Assembly (NCBI GenBank): GCA_019454185.1
Contig: CP075368.1
Location: 3,079,649 to 3,143,648, forward strand
Reading direction: 5' to 3'
Length of the DNA stretch: 64,000 nucleotides
Source: Phycisphaeraceae bacterium
GTDB lineage: Bacteria > Planctomycetota > Phycisphaerae > Phycisphaerales > UBA1924
Shown here: positions 46,433-54,898 of the stretch, in pieces
Position numbering within the stretch: position 1 is the first letter of the stretch
Layout: each line of letters opens with the position of its first letter
Notes under the pieces: model-generated
Databases searched by the model: none
What the model was told of the DNA's origin: nothing
What the model saw: only the letters and a program-made list of their open reading frames with translations
Translations under genes and position numbers: made by a program

Positions 46433-49141
46433 TTATGGCCTCAGGAACTCGAGCGAGCGGAGGAGAGCGCGTCGGGCGGGTGCGTCGAGGGCGCGGTCTT
46501 CGATGATCTGTCCACCGAACCAGTTCATGGCGGCGCAGCGGATCTCGAGTCCGAGGCCATCGATGCCGGAGCCGTCGTCGAAGCGGATCGAGGTCGGCGG
46601 ATGGAGGAGCGTGGCGACGAGCGGGCCGCCATCGACGCGGACCATCTCGCGCACCGGAGCGGCGCAGAGTGATGCGGAGATCTGGAGGTCGGCACCCGGG
46701 CCGGGGCGCGCGATCGAGAGGAGCACGGGTGAGTTTCGTGTCCAGACGACGCCGTCGAGCCGGAAGCGGGCCACGAGCGTTCCGTTTCTCGTGATGTCGG
46801 CCTCGGCGGCGTGGGCAGCGGTGTCGGCGTAGATGGTGAGCCGCTCTTCGGCACTGACCGCGATGGATGTGAGTGGCCAGCGGAGACCGGGGCCGACGGG
46901 GACGGCCAGATCCCAGCCGCTGTCGGGGAGCATGCCCGCGAGCGAGATGGTCCACGCGCTTCCGGGGGCGAAGCCCTGGACCACAGCGCGTTCGTCGGGG
47001 AGCGCGGAGCCGGTCTGTGAGAGGGATGTGTCGGGCGGCGCGGGGTAGCCGACAAAGCCCGCGCCTTCGGCGAAGAGGTCTGTTGCGAGATAGAAGGACT
47101 GCGCATCGGCGGCAGAGCCGGACCTGATGCGGAGAACTGGGCGTTGCCCGGCGGGGATGGGTGCGTCGAGGGCGAGGTCAACGGGGAGCCACGACATCGT
47201 GGTGTTCGCGTTCGGGAAGCGCGTGACGATGACGCCTGCTGCGTTGGGCTTGAGTTCGATGCGAGGCGTCATGGCCTTGGACTCGAGGGCGTTCAGGAGC
47301 CAGAGGCGTCCGATGATGCGATCGGTGCCGAGCGTCTGTCCCATGGTGGGAGAGCCAATGGGGAAGAGGTCGCCGATGCGGGTGTCGGACGAGCCGGCAA
47401 GTCCTGTGAGTTTCCAGACGGGGCCGGCGCAGGGGGGTTGGGGGTCGAGGGGCGTTCCACCATCGACCCAGCGTCCGAGGGCATCCTTTGTGAGCGGCAC
47501 GACGCTGCCGCCTGGGAAGGGAGTGAAGGTGGGATTCGGGACGAGGCGTTGCATCGCGCCGGGTCCGACGGCGAGGGGGTGTGCGGAGTGGAGCGTCGGC
47601 TTTGTGGTGCGTCGGAGGCCGAGTCGCGAGACGGGGTCGGAGTCGATGTAGATGTGTGAGCCGTGGACGGCGGCGGACCACGCGCTGCCGGTCTCGGGGG
47701 CGAAGGCCTGGGCCCAATCGACGCCGTTCTCGGAGTAGAGGGCGCGGCGGATCTGCGGCGGCACGGGCTCGGAGAGGACCTGCGGGTCGTAGGTTGCGAC
47801 GTAGGGTCCGGCGCGTTCGGGTGTCGGAGTTCGGATGACGAAGTTCTGGCTGTTGCGGCCGTCGGACCACGGGCCGCCGTAGAGGGGCCAGTGGCGTGCG
47901 ACGGGTCCGGTGGCGTCGAGCATCATGAGTTGCTCGTAGCAGAGATCGGAGCCGAGGATCATGAGGCCGTTGGCGGGGCCGGGTGCGAGGCCGACGAACT
48001 GGTTGCCGGAGGTGGGTTGCGGGTCTGTGCCAGCCGCGGAACCGTGGAAGGATTCGTTGGCTGTCCACCCCGAGGCGGTGACGGCTTCGCCTCCCTTGTC
48101 GAGGGCGACGATGCGGTTGAACTGCTGTGTGTCGCCGATGGCGACGATGGCGCGGAGGCCGGAGGGGGTCGGGAAGATCCCGGCGGTGTGGGCGTGCTGG
48201 CCTGCGCCGGCGACGGGCGTTTCGTAGAAGCGGACCGGGGGTTCGAAGGTCCAGGGTGAGCCGGGAGCGGGGCGTGTGGCGCGGAAGCCGTAGGCGCGGC
48301 CACCGTCGCAGCCGGGCTTCGAGCGATAGTCGGCGGCGGCGAAGTAGGCCTCGAGCGGTTGGAGAGAGTCGGAGGCGGGCCACCAGTTCTGCATCGACCA
48401 TTCGCGGACGCGGTCTCGGTTCTCCTGGACGATGGTGTCTTCGAAGGCGACGGTCCAGGTTGTGCCGCGGTCTTGCGAGACGACGATGGCGGTTGCGCCG
48501 GTGTTCCACGCGCTGAATGGTGGAACGGGCTGTCGCGAGACCGCGCAGAAGAGGACGATCAGCCCGTGGCAGACGGCGCCGGCGCGGGGGTCGTAGCGGC
48601 GGTTGGTGACGGTGCCCTGCATGATGTCGACGCCGCCTCCGACGCCGAGTGGTGTTCGGATGCGTCCGATGCCGGTGGCTTCGGCGAGCATGAGCGCGTC
48701 GTCGGCCCCGACGAAGACATCGAGGACGTTGGCTGTGGAATCGGTGAGCACGAGCAGCGGGGTTGTGCCGTCGTGATCGAAGCCGGAACCGATGATGGTG
48801 GTGCTGCGCGAGCTGGGGCGGACGTCCTGCACGTCGACCGCGCCGGCGATGGTTGTTCGCGGCGCGAAGCGCGGCATGTCCGGTCCGACCGGCTCGCCGT
48901 TCCATTGCCAGGATGGCTGGGGGCGATCGACACCGAAGGCGAGTCCGGGGGATCCGATGAATGCGCCGTCGAAGACGAAGCGGAGGGGCTCTCGCACCTC
49001 GGTTGTGTCGGATGCGGGCGAGTGAGTGCCGGTCGAGCCCGCGCCGGACTGGCGGACGCGGAGGGGCTGGGCATCGGCGCAGACGCACGCGACAGCGGGA
49101 AGGAGGGATGCCAACAGTGTGAGCGCGCCGCGCGGGAACAT
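46433..49141 (-). CDS. Large secreted beta-propeller-like protein, unknown function
   Basis: 902-aa exported protein with signal peptide (LTLLASLLPAVACVCADAQP). The central part has exo-sialidase-like features, including SQDRGTTWTVAFEDTI (Asp-box-like) and YSENGVDWAQAF. The C-terminal part holds beta-rich domains, ending in GQIIEDRALDAPARRALL. The Asp-box style suggests a six-bladed propeller or sialidase-like fold, but catalytic residues could not be placed. It has a 132-base gap upstream to the epimerase gene. Confidence 0.75.
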   Translation of the reverse strand: MFPRGALTLLASLLPAVACVCADAQPLRVRQSGAGSTGTHSPASDTTEVREPLRFVFDGAFIGSPGLAFGVDRPQPSWQWNGEPVGPDMPRFAPRTTIAGAVDVQDVRPSSRSTTIIGSGFDHDGTTPLLVLTDSTANVLDVFVGADDALMLAEATGIGRIRTPLGVGGGVDIMQGTVTNRRYDPRAGAVCHGLIVLFCAVSRQPVPPFSAWNTGATAIVVSQDRGTTWTVAFEDTIVQENRDRVREWSMQNWWPASDSLQPLEAYFAAADYRSKPGCDGGRAYGFRATRPAPGSPWTFEPPVRFYETPVAGAGQHAHTAGIFPTPSGLRAIVAIGDTQQFNRIVALDKGGEAVTASGWTANESFHGSAAGTDPQPTSGNQFVGLAPGPANGLMILGSDLCYEQLMMLDATGPVARHWPLYGGPWSDGRNSQNFVIRTPTPERAGPYVATYDPQVLSEPVPPQIRRALYSENGVDWAQAFAPETGSAWSAAVHGSHIYIDSDPVSRLGLRRTTKPTLHSAHPLAVGPGAMQRLVPNPTFTPFPGGSVVPLTKDALGRWVDGGTPLDPQPPCAGPVWKLTGLAGSSDTRIGDLFPIGSPTMGQTLGTDRIIGRLWLLNALESKAMTPRIELKPNAAGVIVTRFPNANTTMSWLPVDLALDAPIPAGQRPVLRIRSGSAADAQSFYLATDLFAEGAGFVGYPAPPDTSLSQTGSALPDERAVVQGFAPGSAWTISLAGMLPDSGWDLAVPVGPGLRWPLTSIAVSAEERLTIYADTAAHAAEADITRNGTLVARFRLDGVVWTRNSPVLLSIARPGPGADLQISASLCAAPVREMVRVDGGPLVATLLHPPTSIRFDDGSGIDGLGLEIRCAAMNWFGGQIIEDRALDAPARRALLRSLEFLRP

Positions 49142-49274
49142 GCCTCTCTCCGGATGGTGCGGCGGCGGGGGTGGGGGCGAGCGCCGTCGTATGGAATATA
49201 CGGGCGGGATCGCGAGCCGCCAGAGAATCCGGCGAAACGGTCTTCAAGGATGCTGAAATGGGCGGCGGATGGGG

Positions 49275-50252
49275 TTATCTGTCGGTTTGGGAGAGGGCTT
49301 CCCACTGGGCGCGCAGGCCGGATTCGAGGGTGGTTCTCGGACCGTATCCGAGTTCGGTTGCGCTGCGGGTGAGGTCTGCCCAGGTGCGTTCGACATCGCC
49401 GGGCTGGGGCGGGCGATGCTCGATGGCGGGCTCGGTGCCGGCGACGCGCCCGATGGAGGCGATGAGGTGGTTGAGCGTGACGGGGGCGTTGCCGCCGAGG
49501 TTCCAGATGCGGTAGCCGTGCGTGTCGATGCGCTGGTAGGAGGCGAGGACGCCGGAGACGATGTCGTCGATGAAGGTGTAGTCGCGGCTGGTGTTGCCGT
49601 TGCCGAACATCGGGATGGGCTTTCCGGCGCGGAGGAGTTTCATGAACTTGGAGATGGCCAGATCGGGCCGCTGATCGGGGCCGTAGACCGTGAAGAAGCG
49701 GAGCATGGCGATGGGTGTACCGGTGAGACGGTGGTGGGAGTAGCCGAGGAGTTCGCAGGCGCGTTTGGTCGCGGCGTAGGGGCTGATGGGGTTCTCGACC
49801 GGGTCGTCTTCGGCGAAGGGGACCTTGGTGTTGTTCCCGTAGACCGAGCTGCTCGAGGCGATGATGACGCGGGCGCAGCCGGCGCGGGACGCGGCGTGCA
49901 GCACGCTCGCGGTGCCGGTCACGTTGGCGTGTGCGTAGCCGATGGGGTCTTCGATGCTTGGGCGGACGCCGGCCTTGGCGGCGAGGTGGATGATCCCCTC
50001 GACGCGGTGCTCGTTGAGGAGGGATTGGATGCGGGGTGTGTCGTTGATGTCGGCCCGGACGGAGGAGTAGGTGTGGGGGTGTTGGGCACGGGTGCGCTCG
50101 TCGGCGCGCTCTTTGATCGCGGGGTCGTAGAAGGGGTCGAGGTTGTCGATGCCGACGACCCGTGCGTTGCGAGCGAGCAGGGCGCGGCAGACGTGTGAGC
50201 CGATGAAGCCGGCTGCGCCCGTGACCAGGATCGAACGATCATTCCATTCCAT
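49275..50252 (-). CDS. NAD-dependent UDP-glucuronate 4-epimerase-like protein
   Basis: 325-aa extended short-chain dehydrogenase. The NAD loop is TGAAGFIGSHVCRALL (about 12-27). The catalytic set is SSSSVYG with YAATKRACE (Tyr-x3-Lys). Product and sugar motifs include RFFTVYGPDQRPDLAISKFM and FGNGNTSRDYTFIDDIV, typical of UDP-glucuronate/galacturonate epimerases. The start at 50252 is used. It could supply galacturonate for surface polysaccharide made by the 36-43 kb cluster. Confidence 0.93.
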   Translation of the reverse strand: MEWNDRSILVTGAAGFIGSHVCRALLARNARVVGIDNLDPFYDPAIKERADERTRAQHPHTYSSVRADINDTPRIQSLLNEHRVEGIIHLAAKAGVRPSIEDPIGYAHANVTGTASVLHAASRAGCARVIIASSSSVYGNNTKVPFAEDDPVENPISPYAATKRACELLGYSHHRLTGTPIAMLRFFTVYGPDQRPDLAISKFMKLLRAGKPIPMFGNGNTSRDYTFIDDIVSGVLASYQRIDTHGYRIWNLGGNAPVTLNHLIASIGRVAGTEPAIEHRPPQPGDVERTWADLTRSATELGYGPRTTLESGLRAQWEALSQTDR

Positions 50253-50797
50253 GGGCCGCTCCGGTCTCTGTGCTCGCAGAGAGGCATTTGTACGCACCGG
50301 GCGAGCGGCTGTGCGTGGATCGGGGGCGATTGGCGTTTGCTGAGAAAGAAGCAGGGCGCCATCTATTCGACAGCGCCCCGCTGGAGGAGAGAGAGATCCT
50401 GTTTGAACAACATTCTGCTTATCGGGCCACTATCAGAATCGCTACACACATTTGTTGCAACTTTTCCGTCTACTTTCCGGTCTTTTCCACAATGCCGCTT
50501 GACTTTGACGCGTCCGATGATCTTTACGTGGCGGGTTGTGCGCGGTTCGGCGCGTCGATCGGGGGTTGCTTCCTCACACGCGAGAGAGCGAACCGGGATC
50601 CGCAAGACAAAGGCGATTCGTGCAAGTCCTGCGCGGAAACGGCCATGTTTCTTCACAAATCGCGTCGCTCTTGCGCTCTCGGGAGAGTTTGTGCGCTTTG
50701 ACAGCAAAGCCGCCGACACACAGGGGTGTCGGCGGCTGGTCTCCAGCAAGGTCGGATGTCAGTGAAAGTACGCACGCGGGCGGCGCGTGCGACGCGC
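50253..50797. other. 545-base intergenic region, relatively AT-rich
   Basis: No convincing gene on either strand. A more AT-rich patch around 50430-50530 (for example ACACATTTGTTGCAACTTTTCC) may hold the promoter of the minus-strand epimerase gene. A strong hairpin lies at 50708-50737. Short reading frames here have composition unlike coding sequence. A small RNA is possible but unsupported. Confidence 0.5.
50708..50737 (-). terminator. Strong hairpin downstream of the Arg/Pro-rich gene
   Basis: 12-bp perfect stem AGCCGCCGACAC (50708-50719) with GTGTCGGCGGCT (50726-50737) and a 6-base loop. On the minus strand it is followed by only a short TTTGC, so it is a moderate terminator candidate for the gene ending at 50798. 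Confidence 0.6.
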
Positions 50798-51862
50798 TCA
50801 CTCGGGGTCGCGGAGGTTGTCGACGGAGGGCGGGGGCTTGGGCTCGCCTCGTGTGCGCTCGCGTTCCATTCTGGTGCGCATCTTCTCGACCGCTTCGCGT
50901 CGCTCTTCGGGCGACATCTCGCTGAGGCGACGGGCCATCTCCTCGCGGGCTTCGGGGCTCATGCGTGCGCCCGGGCCTCCTTGCACGGGGGCGGGTCCGC
51001 CCTGCTTGGTGCCCTCGCGGCGCTTGTTGAGGTATTGCTCGACGCGCCGGTCGAGATCGGCATCCATGCCCTCGGCCTCGATGCGATCGAGTTCCTGCTG
51101 GACCATGACACGCTGAGCGTCGTTGAGGACGGACCAGAGGCGGGTCTGCATCTCATCGGCCTGGGCTCTGACGCGCTGCTCGAGTTCCGGGTTGGGCGCC
51201 CGGGCGGGTGCGGGACGCGGGCCATCGGGGCCATCAGCCGCGGGGCGACCGGGGCGAGCGGGACGCTGCTGGGGCGGGCCTGTGGGCTCACCCTCGGCGC
51301 GTCGGTCTGGGGCTCCCTCGCGGCCGGCCTGGGGACCGGGTTGCGGGCGTTGGCGGCGTTCGCCTTCGGCGTTGGCCGGTCGCTCGCCAGCGGGCGGCCC
51401 GTTGCGCTGGGCGCGGGGGCCGGGCTCTTGGGCGGGTCGGTCTCCGGGGCCGCGGCCTTGCGCGTTTGGCGCACGCTCGCGCATCTGTGATTCGGCCTGA
51501 GCGCGCATCTGCCGGCGTTGCTCGCTCATGATGGATTCGATCTGTTCGTGCTGCTGTTCGGAGAGGCGGAGCGCGTCGGGCGTGTCCTCGCGGTCGAGGA
51601 CCTGGATCGCGCTGAAGAACGAGCGCATCGGCGCGGGGCGTCGGGCGATGCGGTCTTTGCCCATGCGCTCGGCGCCACCGAAATCGCCGCCGACGCCCGG
51701 GGGCTTCGGCCGATCGGCGCGCGGTCCTTCGAGGACGTGTGGTTGATCGGGTCGAGCGGCTTCGGGGGCGCGCCGGCCTTGCTGTTGCTGGGCGTGGGCG
51801 GGGAGGGCGAGGCCGCAGGCGGCAGCGAGCCAGATTGCGGTGATGACTCGTCGGTTGCTCAT
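50798..51862 (-). CDS. Secreted disordered Arg/Pro/Gln-rich protein
   Basis: 354-aa exported protein. The signal peptide (ITAIWLAAACGLALPAHAQQ) starts at ATG 51862, which is divergent from the mrp gene 188 bases away. A helical segment with LSEQQHEQIESIMSEQRRQM (about residues 98-118) leads to a long Pro/Gly/Arg-rich disordered tract, then more helix (EDELEQRV-like) with MSPEAREEMARRLSEMSPEE near the end. The repeated heptad-like blocks resemble Spy/CpxP-style periplasmic proteins or a polyelectrolyte linker. This is not assigned. Confidence 0.7.
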   Translation of the reverse strand: MSNRRVITAIWLAAACGLALPAHAQQQQGRRAPEAARPDQPHVLEGPRADRPKPPGVGGDFGGAERMGKDRIARRPAPMRSFFSAIQVLDREDTPDALRLSEQQHEQIESIMSEQRRQMRAQAESQMRERAPNAQGRGPGDRPAQEPGPRAQRNGPPAGERPANAEGERRQRPQPGPQAGREGAPDRRAEGEPTGPPQQRPARPGRPAADGPDGPRPAPARAPNPELEQRVRAQADEMQTRLWSVLNDAQRVMVQQELDRIEAEGMDADLDRRVEQYLNKRREGTKQGGPAPVQGGPGARMSPEAREEMARRLSEMSPEERREAVEKMRTRMERERTRGEPKPPPSVDNLRDPE

Positions 51863-52050
51863 GAGGGGGCTCCTGTGTGTTCGTGCGGGGCGTCTGTTCG
51901 GGAGCGTGGTGCCCAGGGTTGGGCTTGCGTCTCCGCGATGCTCAACGCTCAGGCCGGGCGTGCATTGCACATTCCTACCATCGACCGGAAGTGGCGTTGT
52001 TGTGTCGCCGGGCTTGCGCTGAGCCCGGAAGGTTCTCTGGAGAAGGCCCC

Positions 52051-53310
52051 ATGTCCATGACAAAGGATTCAGTTCGTGCGGTTCTCGGACCCGTTCCGGT
52101 TGGTGCGGGGAGGGGAACGATCGAGCAGTCGGGGTTGCTGGAGTGGGTCTCGGTCTGTGAGTCGTTTGTGAGTCTGAAGTTGAATGATCCGGGTGTGGCG
52201 GAGCGCGAGCCGCTGGCGGGGCGGATCGGCGCGGCGGTCTCGGCGCACGCGCGGGCGGCGGGCGTTGGGCTTCAATCGCTGATCGTCGAGTATGTCGACT
52301 CGGCCGGGAGCGTGGTGCACACGTCGCGGTTCGGGGCGGGTGTGCCGGCGGGTGTGCCGGCGGGTGTGCCGGCGGGAGGGGCGACGGAGGGGCATCGGCC
52401 GATCGGCGGATTGGGACAGGCGCCTGCGCCGACGGGTTCGCAGACTGGATCTCAGAGTGGGGCTTCGCGTGCTCAGCATCCGCAGGACACGGCGAGCGGC
52501 TTGCCGGGCGTGCGGAACGTGATCGCGGTCGGCGCGGGGAAGGGTGGGGTCGGCAAGTCGACGATCGCGGTGAATCTCGCGGTTGCGCTGGCGCGACGCG
52601 GGCACGCTGTGGGGATTCTTGATGGGGATATCTATGGTCCATCGTTGCCGACGCTGCTCGGGCTGGGCGCGATGGAGCAGGTGGTGATGCAGGGGATGTT
52701 GCAGCCGTTCCTGGTGCATGGCGTGAAGGCGATCACGCTCGGGAAGCTGGTGGATGCGGAGAAGCCGCTGATCTGGCGCGGGCCGATGGCGCACGGCGCG
52801 TTCAAGCAGTTGACGGAGCAGACGAGCTGGGGCGAGCTGGATTATCTCGTTATCGACTTGCCGCCGGGGACGGGGGATGTGTCGCTGACGCTGGCGCAGA
52901 CGCTGCGGCTGTCGGGCGCGGTGGTGGTGTGCACGCCTCAGAAGGTGGCGCAGGACGACGCGGTGCGTGCGGCCCGGATGTTCCAACAGCTGGGGATCGA
53001 TGTGCTGGGCGTTGTCGAGAACATGTCGTGGTTCATCGGCGATGATGGGAAGGAGTACGACATCTTCGGGCGGGGCGGGGCGCAGGTGATGGCGCAGCGT
53101 CTTGGGCTGCCGTTCCTGGGTGCGGTGCCGATCAACATGGCACTGCGTGCGAACTCGGACAGGGGCGAGCCCTTGAAGAACTTCGACGCCGGTGTGGTGG
53201 GTCGGGTGCTGATGGATGCGCTGGAGGAGCTGGCGACGCGCGTGGAGCAGGAGATCGCGATCGCGGAGATGCGCCGGGGGACGCGGGTGCCGACGCTGAC
53301 GATCTCGTGA
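52051..53310 (+). CDS. Mrp/ApbC-family Fe-S carrier ATPase
   Basis: 419-aa P-loop ATPase. An N-terminal MIP18-like region (about 5-95) is followed by a linker containing an AGVP peptide repeated three times (12-nt tandem repeat at 52336-52377). The nucleotide domain has GAGKGGVGKST (161-171), switch regions DGDIYGPSLPT and IDLPPGTGDVSLTLAQ. Unlike classical Mrp, the C-terminal CxxC that carries the cluster is absent: the matching site reads VVENMSWFIGDDGKEYDIFG. The protein is probably an Fe-S factor variant or acts by another ligand set. Confidence 0.9.
   Translation: MSMTKDSVRAVLGPVPVGAGRGTIEQSGLLEWVSVCESFVSLKLNDPGVAEREPLAGRIGAAVSAHARAAGVGLQSLIVEYVDSAGSVVHTSRFGAGVPAGVPAGVPAGGATEGHRPIGGLGQAPAPTGSQTGSQSGASRAQHPQDTASGLPGVRNVIAVGAGKGGVGKSTIAVNLAVALARRGHAVGILDGDIYGPSLPTLLGLGAMEQVVMQGMLQPFLVHGVKAITLGKLVDAEKPLIWRGPMAHGAFKQLTEQTSWGELDYLVIDLPPGTGDVSLTLAQTLRLSGAVVVCTPQKVAQDDAVRAARMFQQLGIDVLGVVENMSWFIGDDGKEYDIFGRGGAQVMAQRLGLPFLGAVPINMALRANSDRGEPLKNFDAGVVGRVLMDALEELATRVEQEIAIAEMRRGTRVPTLTIS
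52336..52377 (+). repeat. 12-nt tandem repeat in the mrp linker
   Basis: GCGGGTGTGCCG repeated three times with a partial fourth, encoding AGVP units between the MIP18-like and P-loop domains. It is likely a length-variable linker. Confidence 0.8.
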
Positions 53311-53573
53311 TGCAAGTGCTTATTTTGAAGGATCTTGAGCGCATTGTTTGGGCTTGTGGTCACGAGACGGCGTGCAGGATTCACATAAGAAAGTGTCGAT
53401 TCGCGAGCGGCTTCTTGGTATGACTCTGCATGTGGGTTTCGGGGTGTTCGCGCCCCTATCTTCCACACCACCCGCTGGCTTCGGTAGTGGATTGTGAGCG
53501 GGGAGGGTCTGACCATTCCGGGCGGCGGAGCGACGGGACCACGACACACGAACGATCGAAGGAGTAATCGTCC

Positions 53574-54116
53574 ATGGCGAAGAAGAACAAGAAGCCGGGG
53601 AAGGCATCCGGCAAGGCCAAGAAGGAGTCCGCGAAGAAGGGCTCCGGCGCGAAGGCGAAGAAGGGCGGCAAATCCAAGGGCGCAAAGCAACCGAAGAACC
53701 CGAGGCCGATCTCTTCGGGCAAGGGGAAGCCGGTTGCTGAGATCGCGGCGGCGACGATGGCGCACCTGCGGTCCGGCAAGCCGGATAGCGAGCTGTGGTC
53801 GGCGCACTTCTCGTCGAAGTTCATGTCGATCGAGGGTTCCGGCCAGGGATGGAAGGGTGTCAAGGCGGTCAAGCAGAAGTGCGACGAGTGGATGTCTCAG
53901 CACGAGATCCACGGCGTGCAGTTCGAGGGGCCTTACGTCGGCGCGACGGGCTTTGCCGTGAAGTACACGCTCGACGTGACCAACAACGCGAGCGGCCAGC
54001 GGTTCAGCATGTCCGAGGTCGGCGTCTACACCGTCGAGAAGGGGAAGGTCGTGCAGGAGGAGTTCATGTACTTCTGCCCGACGGATGGCCCGGCCGACGC
54101 GACGGCGAGCGCGTGA
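53574..54116 (+). CDS. SnoaL/NTF2-like protein with histone-H1-like Lys/Ala tail
   Basis: 180-aa protein. Residues 1-45 are a low-complexity tail of Lys, Gly, Ala and Ser (KKNKKPGKASGKAKKESAKK) like bacterial histone-H1-type nucleic-acid-binding tails. Residues 50-175 look like an NTF2-fold domain (HLRSGKPDSELWSAHFSSKF, then YTLDVTNNASGQRFSMSEVG and VQEEFMYFC), typical of SnoaL-like nuclear-transport-factor folds. GAAGGAG precedes the ATG. A good terminator follows. The domain may bind a small ligand, while the tail may bind DNA or RNA; this is inference. Confidence 0.82.
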   Translation: MAKKNKKPGKASGKAKKESAKKGSGAKAKKGGKSKGAKQPKNPRPISSGKGKPVAEIAAATMAHLRSGKPDSELWSAHFSSKFMSIEGSGQGWKGVKAVKQKCDEWMSQHEIHGVQFEGPYVGATGFAVKYTLDVTNNASGQRFSMSEVGVYTVEKGKVVQEEFMYFCPTDGPADATASA

Positions 54117-54163
54117 GCGACACGTCAATCCGATTGCCAGAGCATCTTGTCATCGCATCGCGA

Positions 54164-54195
54164 CGGCCCGGGAGTTCCATCCCGGGCCGCTTTGT
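54164..54195 (+). terminator. Rho-independent terminator after the SnoaL-like gene
   Basis: Perfect 9-bp stem CGGCCCGGG (54164-54172) with CCCGGGCCG (54181-54189), loop AGTTCCAT, followed by CTTTGTTGT. It separates convergent genes ending at 54116 and 54221. Confidence 0.8.
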
Positions 54196-54220
54196 TGTCT
54201 GCATCGGGGCTTGTGGAATA

Positions 54221-54838
54221 TCACGCGCGTTGGCGTCGCGCCCGTTCGTCGTTCACAAGCTTGATTGCCTGCTTGATCGAGTCTTCGAGCACGTCGTTCA
54301 CGATGAAGGCGTTGTAGATCCCGCTTGTACGGGCCTGCTCGATCTCGGCGCGACCCTGCTCGTAGCGGCGTTGGATGATCTCTTCGGACTCGCGTTTGCG
54401 GCTGCGGAGGCGCTCGAGGAGCGAGTTCTCGCTGGGCGGGAGGATGTAGACGGCGAAGGCGTCGTGGATCTGGTGTTTGACGCTGATGGCACCCTGGACG
54501 TCGATCTCAAGGATGACGAGGCGTCCGCGTTTGATCTGTTCGAGGACCCAGGCCTTGGGTGTGCCGTATTTCTTGCCGTAGACGCCGGCGGTCTCGAGGA
54601 ACTCGCCGCGTGATTTCATGGTCTCGAACTCATCGTCGGTGACGAAGCGGTAATCGACGCCCTCGACATCGGCGTCGGTTCTCTGGCGTGTGGTGGCGGA
54701 GACGCTGAAGACAGAGCCGGGGATGCCGCGTTCGACGCCGCGGGTGATGGTGGTCTTTCCCGCGCCGGAGGGTCCGCTGATGATGAGGACCATTCCGTCG
54801 TCGGTGTCGGTCGGGAGTCTGTGGGCGGGTTCGACCAT
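54221..54838 (-). CDS. gmk: Guanylate kinase
   Basis: 205-aa GMP kinase. It has the P-loop SGPSGAGKTT (about 21-30), the GMP-binding VSATTRQRTDADVEGVDY with Arg residues, FVTDDEFETM, and the late ILEIDVQGAISVK. This is essential in GTP synthesis. The start MVEPAHR precedes the core by about 15 residues, normal for the family. It is 60 bases downstream of the AsmA-like gene on the same strand. Confidence 0.95.
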   Translation of the reverse strand: MVEPAHRLPTDTDDGMVLIISGPSGAGKTTITRGVERGIPGSVFSVSATTRQRTDADVEGVDYRFVTDDEFETMKSRGEFLETAGVYGKKYGTPKAWVLEQIKRGRLVILEIDVQGAISVKHQIHDAFAVYILPPSENSLLERLRSRKRESEEIIQRRYEQGRAEIEQARTSGIYNAFIVNDVLEDSIKQAIKLVNDERARRQRA

Positions 54839-54898
54839 TGGGCGACAGGATAGGGGCGTGGGGCGGATCGGGGGTGTTGTGGGAGAGTGGGGGGTTGA

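Noticed and set aside
50363..50749. 128-codon minus-strand frame in the 50.3-50.8 kb gap
   Set aside because: No ribosome-binding site or motif, and it spans the hairpin at 50708-50737. Treated as non-coding.
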